Part shown: piece by piece, positions 56,055-64,000 of the stretch
Numbering within the stretch: position 1 is the stretch's first letter
Layout: every line of letters starts with the position of its first letter
Source: Hyunsoonleella jejuensis
GTDB taxonomy: Bacteria; Bacteroidota; Bacteroidia; Flavobacteriales; Flavobacteriaceae
Assembly: GCF_900111025.1 (NCBI RefSeq)
Contig: NZ_FOFN01000001.1
Coordinates: 496,001-560,000, forward strand
Direction of reading: 5' to 3'
Length of the DNA stretch: 64,000 nucleotides
Notes under the pieces: generated by a model
The model's database searches: none
What the model was told of the DNA's origin: nothing
Seen by the model: only the letters and a program-made list of their open reading frames with translations
Made by a program: the position numbers and the translations under genes

Positions 56055-58883
56055 TTATCTCACCATTATTTTTCTAACAATAGTAGTACCATCTATATTA
56101 ATCATTAATATATTAAATCCATGTGCTAGCTGGTCAATGGTATAGGCACCCTGACTATTAGGCTTAATGTGTTTTATATTTTTAAGTAATACACCTCTAA
56201 TATCGAATACTTTTATAGAATTAATTGCCTGCTTGGTTGTTATAAATACCTTACCATCATTGGTTGGATTAGGAAACACTTTAGCTATGGCATTTGTATC
56301 AAAACTATCAGCACTAAGAGATCCTGTAGTTGAATTCCACACTAATTTGGCCTCAGAATTCTGCGTTCCTGTAGCAATAATTTCGAAGAAATATTTCGTA
56401 CCAAGAGTCAAACCATTTGCTGTATAACTTCTGTCTGAAGCTCCAAGAGTGGCTAATGGCGTGAAATTAATACCATCCGTAGAAACATTAATTTGAAATC
56501 CTGTAGGGTTTGCTCCAGAAGCAATATCCCAACTTAAATCTAATGAAGTGTCGGCCGCATTACCTGCCATGGCGTTTATTACGGTAGATTCTTTACCTCC
56601 AGTAATCACTACTTTGTAGTCTTCCGTTTCACCGAAAGCTGCAGAATCACAGGCTCCTGAGATGGGATTGAAATAAGAACGAAATCTAATTCTAGTTTCG
56701 CCATTTACTGCATCGCTAGGGATATTAATGTTGATTGTTGCTTGTTCAAAATTCCCTCCTAAATCACTAAAAGTACCATCTTGATTTGTGTCTAAATATA
56801 CCTGAAAATAGCCCACAGTACCGAATCCTTGATTTTCTCTTGCAATAGTGTATGAATTTCCTGCAACTAAATTTATGGCAGGAGTGCTGTAATAATCTGA
56901 ATAACCATCGTTATCTGTGGTTCCACAGTCAGCGTTTGTTGAAACATGTTCAAAATTTATACTAGCAATGGCTATTTTAGAAATACCATAAGTGTTTCCG
57001 CAACCACTAGCACTCGATGGTGGGCAGTAATTTGAACTGTAGTCAGGGGTATTAATAATAACAGACTCGCTATATACACTTCCAGATTCTTTTTTTACAC
57101 GATATTCAACTTGAGTATTTGGTGGCGCCATCGTGTCACTGAAAGTATTAACGGTGCCATCAGCAGTTTTGTCAATTTCAATAAAATTAATGCCATCAAT
57201 ACTTCGTTCAACAATAAATGGATAGCTATCAAGGGCATCTGTCCAATTCAAATCAACTTCTTTGGTCGTATTATTAAATGTAGCCATCAAATTTTGAGGG
57301 GCTTGTTCCGCAACAAGCTTAACGACATAATCTTCAGTCTCACTAAAATTATAAAAATCGGTTGGACTTTCTGTAGAGTTTTGTGATGTACATCGCACCC
57401 TAAGTCTCGTAAAACCTGCCGTGGCATTAGGCCCTACATCTATTGTGGTATTAACGGTAAATTGAAGGTTGTTATCTGGGTTCTGAAATTTCAATTCTCC
57501 GGCATCATCAAAATCACCATCACCATTTTCGTCTAAATAAACCAGAAAGAAGGCGTTGCCTCCTTGGTTTAAATTATTTGTCATAATTTTCATTGTAGCA
57601 TCATAAGATCCGCCAATAAATAACTCAGGAGTGGTGGTATAGGTGTTTACGGTAAAGACGTTGTTTAAATTTGAAGTATTATTGATAGCCGTATTTGCAA
57701 GACTAAACTCTCCAATACCTGGTAAAACATCTTCATCTCTATGTACTACATAAGGCTTAAGCGGATGGCTTACCGCGGGTGCATAATCTGAAACAGCTGA
57801 ATAGGTTTTACTATTTAAGTGTCTCGCTCTTATTTTATAATTAGTACCTGCCAAAACATCCGATAGAATTACCGTGTTTTCTGATGCGGGAGTCCCAAGC
57901 ATAACATTCCATGAGGTGCCTCCATCTAAAGAATATTCTATCTGAGTACCAACTTGATTAGCTGCATTGGTCCATGATAATTCATCATAGCCGCCGTTAT
58001 TGGCTATAGCAAGACCAGTAGGAACAGTTGTTATTTGGCCATTACCAATATAACCCGTATGCCACTGCTCAAACCCTGCAATCATAGCCGAATACTGGCC
58101 TGGTGTAAATTCAAAACCGCAAAACCCTCCATAATAAGACATGATGTTTGCTACCGGAGGATTATATAAATCACCATTAGGATCTGTGGTATTGCTTGCA
58201 TTTACACAGTTAGTTATGGTAATGCCGCCTACACCAGGATCTGCTGGAGTATCACAAATTTTGTCCCCAGCGGTAGCACAATTACTACCATTTACAAGTT
58301 CAACCCCTGCGCTAGTATCAAAAGTGTGGGCTAAAGTTAAAAAATGTCCAAATTCATGTGGTACTGTAGCTTCTGAAATATCTAAAAGTTCTACACCAGA
58401 AACGCCTCCGTAGCCAGTTGCAGTAGCTGCAGCGCCAGGGCCTGACCATCCATCATTTATCCATACGTTAACAGTGTTTGCTGTTTTGTTTTGTAATAGT
58501 GCCGTATGATTAGCATCTCCACGCGTAGGCTTTAACCATGCACTATTATCCAAGTATGTAAAATTTTCAACATAAAATTGAATACCCATTTGGCTATAAA
58601 TGCGGTTGGTCTCAATTAAAGATTTATAAAATGGTTCTATAGATTTGTTCACGGAAAAATTACCGTTTGTCTCGCGCACAAAATAAATGGAAAGCGGTAT
58701 GCTTTGAATATTACTAGGGCTTGGATTAACAACTAATGATTTAGAATTGATTGTTTTACCATGTAGTTTAAAAAATTTTTGACGCTGTTCAGCTGTGTAA
58801 TTGGCATCAACTCCACAATAATTCTGCGCAGGTAAAAGGATTGAAAATAAAATAAATGATAAGAGAAGTAATAATTTTTTCAT
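56055..58883 (-). CDS. secreted M43-type zinc metalloprotease with T9SS type A sorting domain (942 aa)
   Basis: The start at ATG 58883 (MKKLLLLLSF) gives a clean signal peptide; an upstream in-frame Met at 58931 adds 16 residues before it. The pappalysin-like M43 domain (about residues 60-285) holds the zinc site HEFGHFLTLAH: His176, His180, His186 with Glu177. A fibronectin III domain follows (about 295-380). Two GEVED domains with DxNxDGxFxD motifs (about 390-530 and 620-770) flank and follow a second FnIII; another FnIII-like segment lies near 780-860. The C-terminal T9SS type A sorting domain (about 870-942, KVFPNPTNDGKVFI) ends KIMVR. It would digest external proteins. Confidence 0.9.
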   Translation of the reverse strand: MKKLLLLLSFILFSILLPAQNYCGVDANYTAEQRQKFFKLHGKTINSKSLVVNPSPSNIQSIPLSIYFVRETNGNFSVNKSIEPFYKSLIETNRIYSQMGIQFYVENFTYLDNSAWLKPTRGDANHTALLQNKTANTVNVWINDGWSGPGAAATATGYGGVSGVELLDISEATVPHEFGHFLTLAHTFDTSAGVELVNGSNCATAGDKICDTPADPGVGGITITNCVNASNTTDPNGDLYNPPVANIMSYYGGFCGFEFTPGQYSAMIAGFEQWHTGYIGNGQITTVPTGLAIANNGGYDELSWTNAANQVGTQIEYSLDGGTSWNVMLGTPASENTVILSDVLAGTNYKIRARHLNSKTYSAVSDYAPAVSHPLKPYVVHRDEDVLPGIGEFSLANTAINNTSNLNNVFTVNTYTTTPELFIGGSYDATMKIMTNNLNQGGNAFFLVYLDENGDGDFDDAGELKFQNPDNNLQFTVNTTIDVGPNATAGFTRLRVRCTSQNSTESPTDFYNFSETEDYVVKLVAEQAPQNLMATFNNTTKEVDLNWTDALDSYPFIVERSIDGINFIEIDKTADGTVNTFSDTMAPPNTQVEYRVKKESGSVYSESVIINTPDYSSNYCPPSSASGCGNTYGISKIAIASINFEHVSTNADCGTTDNDGYSDYYSTPAINLVAGNSYTIARENQGFGTVGYFQVYLDTNQDGTFSDLGGNFEQATININIPSDAVNGETRIRFRSYFNPISGACDSAAFGETEDYKVVITGGKESTVINAMAGNAADTSLDLSWDIASGANPTGFQINVSTDGINFTPLATLGASDRSYTANGLTLGTKYFFEIIATGTQNSEAKLVWNSTTGSLSADSFDTNAIAKVFPNPTNDGKVFITTKQAINSIKVFDIRGVLLKNIKHIKPNSQGAYTIDQLAHGFNILMINIDGTTIVRKIMVR

Positions 58884-59131
58884 AGAATTTATATTTAATA
58901 TCCTCAAATTTAATAAATTAAAGTATATCAAAATGGGTTAGGGCGCATTTAATCTCAGTGTCAAGGACCACTAGGGTTAAGTTGCTGATGACTATTAACA
59001 GCCTTGTTTTCGGCACAAAACATTAAACATAATAGTAAATTGATAGCTATCTTATATGTTACATATTGCGTAAAACACGCCACATTTTTTTAATTAAAAA
59101 AAACCTTAATTTTGCCCCAAAAATTATACGC
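58884..59131. other. divergent intergenic region between the M43 protease gene and dusB
   Basis: About 250 bp with promoters presumably facing both ways. Only the dusB -7 element (59107-59114) is clear. No gene is seen. Confidence 0.35.
59107..59114 (+). promoter_or_regulatory. -7 promoter element of dusB
   Basis: TAATTTTG fits TAnnTTTG exactly and lies 18 nt before the TTG start at 59132. The -33 region is T-rich without TTG. The position rules out the longer frame from 59066. Confidence 0.35.
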
Positions 59132-60124
59132 TTGGTAAAAATAGACAACATAGAACTTCCAGGTTTTCCATTGCTGCTAGCACCTATGGAAGATGTGAGC
59201 GACCCACCGTTTCGTGCGTTGTGTAAAGAGCAAGGCGCCGATGTGGTGTATACCGAGTTTGTGTCTAGTGAAGGCTTAATTCGTAACGCAGCAAAAAGCG
59301 TTATGAAGTTGGATATTTATGAAAAAGAACGCCCTGTTGGCATACAGATTTTTGGTGCTAATTTAGATAGTATGCTGCAAACTATTGACATTGTTGAGAA
59401 ATCTAACCCTGATATTATAGATATCAACTTTGGATGTCCCGTAAAAAAAGTAGTGAGCAAAGGGGCAGGAGCAGGTATTCTAAAAGATGTGTGTTTGATG
59501 GAGAAGCTCACTGCAGAAATGGTAAAACGCACCAATTTGCCTGTTACTGTTAAAACCAGATTAGGTTGGGATCATGATTCTATAAAAATTGTTGAGGTCG
59601 CAGAGCGTTTACAGGATGTGGGTTGTAAAGCCATTGCTATTCATGGGCGAACACGTGCACAAATGTACAAGGGAGAAGCCGATTGGAAACCTATTGCAGC
59701 CGTAAAAAACAATCCACGCATGCATATTCCTGTATTTGGAAATGGCGATGTAGATACGCCTGAAAAAGCGGTTTTAATGCGTGATGAATTTGGACTGGAT
59801 GGTGCTATGATTGGGCGTGCAAGTATTGGCAATCCCTGGTTTTTTAAGCAAGTAAAACACTACTTTAAAACAGGCGAGCATTTAGCACCAATTTCTTTAG
59901 AAGAACGCGTGGAGGCTGCACGTCGCCACCTACAAATGTCTATAGATTGGAAGGGTGAAAAACTAGGTGTTTTTGAAACCCGTCGTCATTACACAAACTA
60001 TTTTAAAGGCATTCCTCATTTTAAAGACTATCGAATGAAAATGGTAACCAGCGACCATTCTAAAGATGTTTTTGCCACGTTTGATGAGGTGCAAGAGAAG
60101 TTTGCGGGCTATCAGTTTACGTAA
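59132..60124 (+). CDS. dusB: tRNA-dihydrouridine synthase, DusB-like (330 aa)
   Basis: An FMN-dependent reductase that makes dihydrouridine in tRNA D-loops. The start is TTG at 59132 (MVKIDNIELPGF), the usual N-terminus of flavobacterial homologs. The open frame extends upstream to 59066 but that segment covers the -7 element. Motifs are LLLAPMEDVSDPPFR, NFGCPVKKVVSKGAGAGIL with catalytic Cys102, KTRLGWDHDS, AIHGRTRAQMYKGEADW and GDVDTPEKA. The helical C-terminal domain is complete. Nothing is tightly linked downstream; repeat-like DNA follows. Confidence 0.93.
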   Translation: MVKIDNIELPGFPLLLAPMEDVSDPPFRALCKEQGADVVYTEFVSSEGLIRNAAKSVMKLDIYEKERPVGIQIFGANLDSMLQTIDIVEKSNPDIIDINFGCPVKKVVSKGAGAGILKDVCLMEKLTAEMVKRTNLPVTVKTRLGWDHDSIKIVEVAERLQDVGCKAIAIHGRTRAQMYKGEADWKPIAAVKNNPRMHIPVFGNGDVDTPEKAVLMRDEFGLDGAMIGRASIGNPWFFKQVKHYFKTGEHLAPISLEERVEAARRHLQMSIDWKGEKLGVFETRRHYTNYFKGIPHFKDYRMKMVTSDHSKDVFATFDEVQEKFAGYQFT

Positions 60125-60150
60125 GCCCCCTAACCCCAAAAAGGGGGAAT
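60125..60150. repeat. C/G-tract hairpin repeat after dusB
   Basis: CCCCC (60126-60130) and GGGGG (60143-60147) flank TAACCCCAAAAA. I recall this CCCCTAACCCC...GGGG phrase as a common scattered element in flavobacterial genomes. It may also act as a weak terminator for dusB. Confidence 0.5.
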
Positions 60151-60223
60151 TCTTACTCAAATGGAGAAGTTGCTATGAATACTCTAGATTTATATTTTTG
60201 AATTGAAGTAAATTATAAAAATA

Positions 60224-60316
60224 GCTGTCAGTTCGAGTGATTCTAAGATTATCGAAATCAAAATATATTTTGATTGAAGATACCAAGCGAAGCTTGAGAA
60301 TTGTATCGAGAACCTT
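60224..60316. repeat. palindromic dispersed element (REP/MITE-like)
   Basis: The outer parts CAGTTCGAGTGATT and AATTGTATCGAGAACC are imperfect inverted repeats. Inside is a perfect 18-bp palindrome ATCAAAATATATTTTGAT (60257-60274) and a CAAGC-GAA-GCTTG hairpin. I recall GTTCGAG...TATCGAGAAC elements as frequent scattered repeats in this family; no transposase is encoded. Confidence 0.5.
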
Positions 60317-60343
60317 TTAACCAATAATTTTTAAATCAAAAAA

Positions 60344-60619
60344 ATGAAAACCCAAGTCAAAATCGTCTACTGTACGCAATGCAAATGGTTGCTTCGTGCT
60401 ACATGGATGTCTCAAGAATTGTTAACAACATTTAGCGAAGAGATTGACGAACTCACTTTAGTTCCTAGTACAGGTGGCATTTTTGAAGTTTATGCGAATA
60501 ACCGAAGAATTTGGTCGCGAAAGGATATGAATGGTTTTCCTGAAATCACTGCTTTAAAGCAACTCGTAAGAGATGTTATTGCTCCTAATAAAAGTTTAGG
60601 GCATATTGATAGAAAATAG
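60344..60619 (+). CDS. SelT/SelW/SelH-family (Rdx) protein (91 aa)
   Basis: A small thioredoxin-like protein of the Rdx family with the redox motif CTQC (Cys10, Cys13) near the N-terminus and the conserved TGGIFEVYANNRRIW and GFPEI regions. In eukaryotic relatives one Cys is selenocysteine; here both positions are ordinary cysteines. The family is thought to act in thiol redox control, with partners unknown in bacteria. It sits alone between repeat-like sequences. Confidence 0.88.
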   Translation: MKTQVKIVYCTQCKWLLRATWMSQELLTTFSEEIDELTLVPSTGGIFEVYANNRRIWSRKDMNGFPEITALKQLVRDVIAPNKSLGHIDRK

Positions 60620-60638
60620 ACTTAGGCAAATACACCTC

Positions 60639-60723
60639 GCGAGAAGGATTGCAGCGGCATCCTTTTTGCTTTTTCTGCAAAAAGATATAGCGGAAAGCCT
60701 GTTTGCCATTTTTCATGGCAACT
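60639..60723. repeat. palindromic dispersed element between the SelT/W-like gene and the permease
   Basis: It contains GAAGGATTGCAGCGGCATCC, then TTTTTGC-GCAAAAA arms (60663-60683), GATATAGCGGAAAGCC, and the hairpin TTGCCAT-TTTTC-ATGGCAA (60703-60721). The GGATTGCAGCGG...TAGCGGAAAGCC pattern resembles another family of scattered repeats in flavobacteria. Confidence 0.5.
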
Positions 60724-60736
60724 CGCCCAAAAAATA

Positions 60737-61942
60737 TTAATTTCCAGCAACCAATTTTTCGGTTACTCTCGTCGCGCTAATTTTCGAAGATAGAATACCT
60801 AAAACTGAAATGGTTAGGAACACAATGATAAAGTTTTCGAGTTTTATGCTTACAGGGTAGGCCAGTGTTGGCGTAATGGGAACAAGCCCAAATGTTTGCT
60901 GTAACAGCACTACTATAAAACCTAAAAGTAGACCCACAACACAACCAATGAGCGTTATGGCGGAGCCTTGAAAAAAGAAAATTTTGCGCATGTGTTTTAT
61001 AGGGACGCCGAGATTGAAAAGGGTATTTAACGAGGGTTTTTTTTCTAGAATCATCATGATAATAGAGCCAATAACGTTAAAGATTAGCAGTGCCGAAACT
61101 AGTGTAAGCAATAGATAAATTAATAGATTTTCACTATTGAGCATTTTATACAACGCATCGTTAAGCTGCACACGGTTTTTCACAACAATGTTGCTTCCTA
61201 AAATGGTTTGAATTTGAGATTGTACTGCAACTTGGTCAGCATCTTCACTCAGCTTAAACTCTAGGGCTGAAATTTGATGGGGTGCATAGTTTAACAAGCG
61301 GCGGGCTAAACTTATGGACGAATAAACGTATGTATCATTTAGTTTTTCGTTAATGTCAAAAATACCAACATTAATAGCCCTAACAGCATTAAATGCGTTT
61401 TTCGTTGAGGTAACTTGTCCGGTTCCCGGTTTTGGCACGTACATGTCTAAAGCCTTTCCATAGTCTAAAACTCCAAAAGACAGGTTTTGAGACACGCCCC
61501 AACCCGAAACAATTTGATTGCTTTTTTGTGTTAACCAACTGCCATGCGGAATTACAGAGTCTATACCGCTTACTTTGTTGTAGTTGCCATCTACGCCTTT
61601 TATACTAGCTAGATAGTTTTTACCTTCGGAATACACAATAACACGTTCTTCAATAACTTCAGAATACAATACGATATCATCAATATTGTTAAGCTGCTCA
61701 CGCTGGGCTTCGGTAAATGTAAAGGATTTGCCAATAATGGTTTCGGCTTTTAAATCTGGATCTACAATAGTAGAAAATTGTAAGGTGAAATCTTTTAAAC
61801 CTGCAAAGCCCGAAAGCACCACAAAAAGCGATGCGGCCCCTAAAACCACGCCAATAAGTGCTATTATGGTGATAAAATTAATAGCGTTGTTACTACTTTT
61901 GGAGCGCAGGTAGCGTTTGGCTATATATAAAGAAACATTCAA
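60737..61942 (-). CDS. LolC/E-type ABC transporter permease (401 aa)
   Basis: An FtsX/MacB-like permease of the LolC/LolE group. The N-terminal cytoplasmic motif YIAKRYLRSKSSNNAINFI leads into the first TM (about residues 20-48). A large periplasmic MacB-core domain follows (about 50-265), then three TMs at about 275-305, 325-355 and 365-390. In proteobacteria LolCDE releases lipoproteins for outer-membrane transport; no ATPase gene is adjacent, so the partner must be elsewhere. It begins 1 nt after the rbfA stop, so the two are coupled. Confidence 0.85.
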   Translation of the reverse strand: MNVSLYIAKRYLRSKSSNNAINFITIIALIGVVLGAASLFVVLSGFAGLKDFTLQFSTIVDPDLKAETIIGKSFTFTEAQREQLNNIDDIVLYSEVIEERVIVYSEGKNYLASIKGVDGNYNKVSGIDSVIPHGSWLTQKSNQIVSGWGVSQNLSFGVLDYGKALDMYVPKPGTGQVTSTKNAFNAVRAINVGIFDINEKLNDTYVYSSISLARRLLNYAPHQISALEFKLSEDADQVAVQSQIQTILGSNIVVKNRVQLNDALYKMLNSENLLIYLLLTLVSALLIFNVIGSIIMMILEKKPSLNTLFNLGVPIKHMRKIFFFQGSAITLIGCVVGLLLGFIVVLLQQTFGLVPITPTLAYPVSIKLENFIIVFLTISVLGILSSKISATRVTEKLVAGN

Positions 61943-61943
61943 A

Positions 61944-62339
61944 TTATGACTTCTTTCTTTTATCTAGTAAATCGGGGTTATCAATAGGATTGTCCTTACC
62001 TTTTAAAGACTGTTCAATACGGTCTATATACTCCAAGGAATCGTCAATAAAAAATTCAAGATTTGGCATGCGTCTTAACTGATTTTTGGTGCGTTGCGCT
62101 AATTCATGGCGAATTAACGGGGTGTTGCTTCTAATGCCTTCAACAATAGGCTTCGCTTTGTCGTTAGGAAATACGCTTAAATATACCTTGGCTACCGATA
62201 GATCTACTGTAACTTTTACTTTAGTAACCGATATAATTACACCGCGCATACCGCCTTGTGTTGCGGCACCTTGAAGTACATCCACTAAATCGCGTTGTAA
62301 CACCGAACCTATTTTTTTTTGTCTTTGACTTTCTTCCAT
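61944..62339 (-). CDS. rbfA: 30S ribosome-binding factor A (131 aa)
   Basis: A KH-like 16S rRNA-binding factor for late 30S assembly and cold adaptation. The N-terminus QRQKKIGSVLQRDLVDVL, the strand VTVDLSVAKVYLSVF and the C-terminal RRMPNLEFFIDDSLEY (about residues 90-105) are characteristic. A lysine-rich tail follows. The gene is the first of a pair with the LolC/E-type permease; this pairing is common in Bacteroidota. Confidence 0.94.
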   Translation of the reverse strand: MEESQRQKKIGSVLQRDLVDVLQGAATQGGMRGVIISVTKVKVTVDLSVAKVYLSVFPNDKAKPIVEGIRSNTPLIRHELAQRTKNQLRRMPNLEFFIDDSLEYIDRIEQSLKGKDNPIDNPDLLDKRKKS

Positions 62340-62418
62340 AGTTTTTTTGAATGTCTTGCATGCAAATATGATACAAAAATAAGGGATATTTTGTATCTTT
62401 CTGTAAAAGTAAGGTTTA

Positions 62419-62823
62419 ATGAATAAAATAGAACATATAGGTATTGCGGTAAAGAGTTTGGAGGACGCTAACGCTTTGTTTGCAAAGCTTTTTGGTGAAC
62501 CACATTATAAACTTGAAACAGTAAAAAGCGAGGGGGTGAGCACCTCGTTTTTTAAAGTAGGCGCGAATAAGATTGAACTTTTAGAAGCCACAAACCCAGA
62601 TAGCCCTATTGCGAAGTTTATTGAAAAAAAAGGAGAAGGCATTCACCACATTGCTTTTGATGTGGACAATATTGATGCCGAAATAAAACGCCTAAAAAAG
62701 GAAGGCTTTACAGTGTTGAACGATGCACCCAAAAGAGGGGCAGACAATAAACTTGTTGCGTTTTTGCACCCAAAATCCACTAATGGTGTGCTTATAGAGT
62801 TATGCCAAGAGATTAGGGAATAA
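62419..62823 (+). CDS. mce: methylmalonyl-CoA epimerase (134 aa)
   Basis: A vicinal-oxygen-chelate fold enzyme that interconverts (R)- and (S)-methylmalonyl-CoA in propionate/succinate metabolism. Metal ligands fit His6 (IEHIGIAV), a His in GEGIHHIAFDV (76/77) and Glu127 (VLIELCQE). The length is typical. A -7-like TATCTTTC lies at 62394. It is divergent from rbfA and followed by the tRNA gene. Confidence 0.92.
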   Translation: MNKIEHIGIAVKSLEDANALFAKLFGEPHYKLETVKSEGVSTSFFKVGANKIELLEATNPDSPIAKFIEKKGEGIHHIAFDVDNIDAEIKRLKKEGFTVLNDAPKRGADNKLVAFLHPKSTNGVLIELCQEIRE

Positions 62824-62898
62824 ATTTCTTGTAGAGTTTTAAGAAATATAGTAATATTGCACACTCTTATTTTTAAGAGAATTACATTTCATGTAATG

Positions 62899-62972
62899 GG
62901 TCCTATAACTCAGTTGGTTAGAGTATCTGACTCATAATCAGAAAGTCCCTGGTTCGAGCCCAGGTGGGACCA
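62899..62972 (+). tRNA. tRNA with CAT anticodon, probably elongator Met
   Basis: The cloverleaf is complete: acceptor GGTCCTA/TGGGACC, anticodon stem TCTGA/TCAGA, anticodon CAT at 62933-62935, T-loop GGTTCGAGCC. The 3' CCA is not encoded after discriminator A. CAT could also be tRNA-Ile2 (lysidine), but the body resembles the elongator Met type; initiator features are absent. Confidence 0.85.
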
Positions 62973-62986
62973 CGTTTTGAAATTAT

Positions 62987-63022
62987 AAAGCCTTGTAAAC
63001 GTTGAGTTTACGAGGCTTTTTT
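62987..63022 (+). terminator. intrinsic terminator of the tRNA gene
   Basis: AAAGCCTTGTAAAC pairs with GTTTACGAGGCTTT over 14 bp (one G-U wobble) around a 5-nt loop and runs into TTTTTT. It lies 15 nt after the tRNA. Confidence 0.85.
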
Positions 63023-63029
63023 AGTTTCA

Positions 63030-63048
63030 GGGGACGATGAGGGGACGA
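63030..63048. repeat. direct repeat GGGGACGA x2
   Basis: Two copies of GGGGACGA at 63030 and 63041 with 3 bp between them, just past the tRNA terminator. In this context it could be the edge of an integrated element, but no integrase is seen in the window. Confidence 0.4.
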
Positions 63049-63074
63049 CTAAATTCCTTTAAAATCAGCTATTA

Positions 63075-63812
63075 TTAGAAGAGCGTATCTTTTTGTACAG
63101 GCTCCACAATGTATGGTTTATTTGTATCTATGCCCTTTTTATAAATATCTCTACTAACAGGATGCGCTTTAAACTCTCTGTTGGTAAATCCAAAGGTCAT
63201 TAATTCATTAATTTGTGATTGATTAAGACCATCATCTAGCCAATCTTCATATAAATCGTTAGCTAGCACTAAGGGCATACGTTTCTTTTTATTATGTACT
63301 TCCGCAAAAAAATCATTTGCCTCAGTAGTTAATATCGTAGCTGAGAATAATGATGTTTCAGAATCAATTTCATTATAAAGTCCTGCCATCAAAAACAAAT
63401 CTCCTGTTGGAAATTCGTCGTTTGGTTGGTGGCAAAAATATGGGATAGCCACACCATTTTCATGATGGGGTTCAAAAAATCCATCGGCCAAAATCAAACA
63501 TCTTTTGCTCTCTGCACTATTTTTAAATGATGGCTTTTCAAACATAGATTCACTTCGGGCATTCAAAGTATTACTTTTTTTTAGGAACTTATTTGGATTA
63601 TGCAAAGCCCAATCTGGAACAAGACCCCAAGTTGCTGGATAAATTTGGTCTGGTTCATTCATTGGTATAATATAAACGTTACCGTGTGTGAACCCATTTA
63701 AGTGATAGTAAGGAGTGAATTCTAGCGGAATTTTATAGTTTAAATATAATTCATCATTTAGTCTTTCAAGAATTTCTGTATCTTTTTTTCTAAGTGATTT
63801 GGCGTAACACAT
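63075..63812 (-). CDS. SRAP family protein (YedK/HMCES-like), 245 aa
   Basis: An SOS-response-associated peptidase that shields abasic sites in single-stranded DNA by a covalent bond. Cys2 (MCYAKS), exposed after Met removal, is the crosslinking residue. NARSESMFEKPSF and RCLILADGFFEP carry the conserved Asn/Arg and Glu, and the C-terminal His lies in FKAHPVSRDIY. The length is normal. It follows a partial upstream gene by 34 bp, likely in one transcript. SRAP genes often occur in accessory regions. Confidence 0.92.
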   Translation of the reverse strand: MCYAKSLRKKDTEILERLNDELYLNYKIPLEFTPYYHLNGFTHGNVYIIPMNEPDQIYPATWGLVPDWALHNPNKFLKKSNTLNARSESMFEKPSFKNSAESKRCLILADGFFEPHHENGVAIPYFCHQPNDEFPTGDLFLMAGLYNEIDSETSLFSATILTTEANDFFAEVHNKKKRMPLVLANDLYEDWLDDGLNQSQINELMTFGFTNREFKAHPVSRDIYKKGIDTNKPYIVEPVQKDTLF

Positions 63813-63846
63813 AGTAAATAATTTAATTACCTCAATTTAACAAAAA

Positions 63847-64000
63847 TCACTCTACTATCAGAGATTGCAAAAGTTCATCCGGAGGTGTTGATTTTGTAAT
63901 TTTATTAATTGTTTCTTGAAGCGACAAAATGAGAACATCATGATTTCTATTGTCATATTTGTTATTCAATGCTTGTAGTAGTTTTATCCTATCTTCTAAC
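63847..64000 (-). CDS. C-terminal fragment of an unknown protein (partial, runs off right edge)
   Basis: The minus-strand frame is open from base 64000 to a TGA at 63847-63849 (about 50 residues, ending PDELLQSLIVE). It is rich in Leu/Asn/Lys and looks helical, with no recognised domain. The gene lies upstream of the SRAP gene, in the same direction. Confidence 0.55.
   Translation of the reverse strand, partial: LEDRIKLLQALNNKYDNRNHDVLILSLQETINKITKSTPPDELLQSLIVE

Noticed and set aside
59066-59131. 22-residue N-terminal extension of dusB
   Set aside because: It overlaps the exact -7 element TAATTTTG and does not look like any Dus N-terminus.
60344-60619. Selenoprotein reading of the SelT/W-like gene
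   Set aside because: Both motif positions are ordinary Cys codons and no in-frame TGA or SECIS-like hairpin is seen.

Overview
The window looks like chromosome from a marine, polysaccharide-degrading member of the Flavobacteriaceae (Bacteroidota). The DNA is AT-rich. Several promoters carry the Bacteroidota -7 motif TAnnTTTG. Lipoprotein signal peptides are frequent, and three proteins end in type IX secretion (T9SS) sorting domains. The gene families (GH17, GH16, GH30, GH149, GlgE pathway, RnpA, LepA, RbfA, DusB) fit this group. No species can be named from the sequence alone.

Region 1 (1-23538, all minus strand) is a large beta-glucan (laminarin-type) utilisation operon, running from a promoter near 23.5 kb past the left edge. 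In order of transcription it encodes: a secreted GH2-like glycosidase fused to a probable outer-membrane beta-barrel; a surface glycan-binding lipoprotein; a GH16 laminarinase lipoprotein; a PKD/CBM multidomain lipoprotein; a terminator-like hairpin; a GH149 beta-1,3-glucan phosphorylase; two GH17 enzymes (one cytoplasmic, one lipoprotein); a GH30 lipoprotein; an MFS (GPH) sugar symporter; a two-TM protein of unknown function; a second GH17/MFS/GH17 set; and a truncated FG-GAP/ASPIC-UnbV lipoprotein. No SusC/SusD pair is visible. A SusR-like membrane regulator (23715-26528) lies immediately upstream.

Region 2 (26.5-35.9 kb) holds mixed genes: a GIN-domain protein, YbjQ, a SulP transporter with a GH20 hexosaminidase, RNase R (its coding sequence carries what looks like an in-frame dispersed repeat), RpiB, a CDF metal exporter and an ElaA-type acetyltransferase. 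The 615-bp AT-rich gap between rnr and rpiB carries DnaA-box-like sites.

Region 3 (35.9-42.6 kb, minus) runs rnpA, a DUF4349 protein, an S41 protease, a double OmpA-domain protein and two T9SS leucine-rich-repeat proteins.

Region 4 (42.7-53.5 kb, minus) is a GH31 alpha-glucosidase plus a glycogen operon of the GlgE type: glgA/glgM-like, glgC, glgE, maltokinase, glgB. Phosphorolysis by GH149 in region 1 yields glucose-1-phosphate, the substrate of GlgC, so beta-glucan uptake and glycogen storage are metabolically adjacent as well as neighbours on the chromosome.

Region 5 (53.5-64 kb) has lepA, a secreted M43 metalloprotease, dusB, a SelT/W-like gene bracketed by repeat-like sequences, a LolC/E-type permease, rbfA, methylmalonyl-CoA epimerase, a tRNA with anticodon CAT, a SRAP (YedK/HMCES) gene and a C-terminal gene fragment at the right edge.
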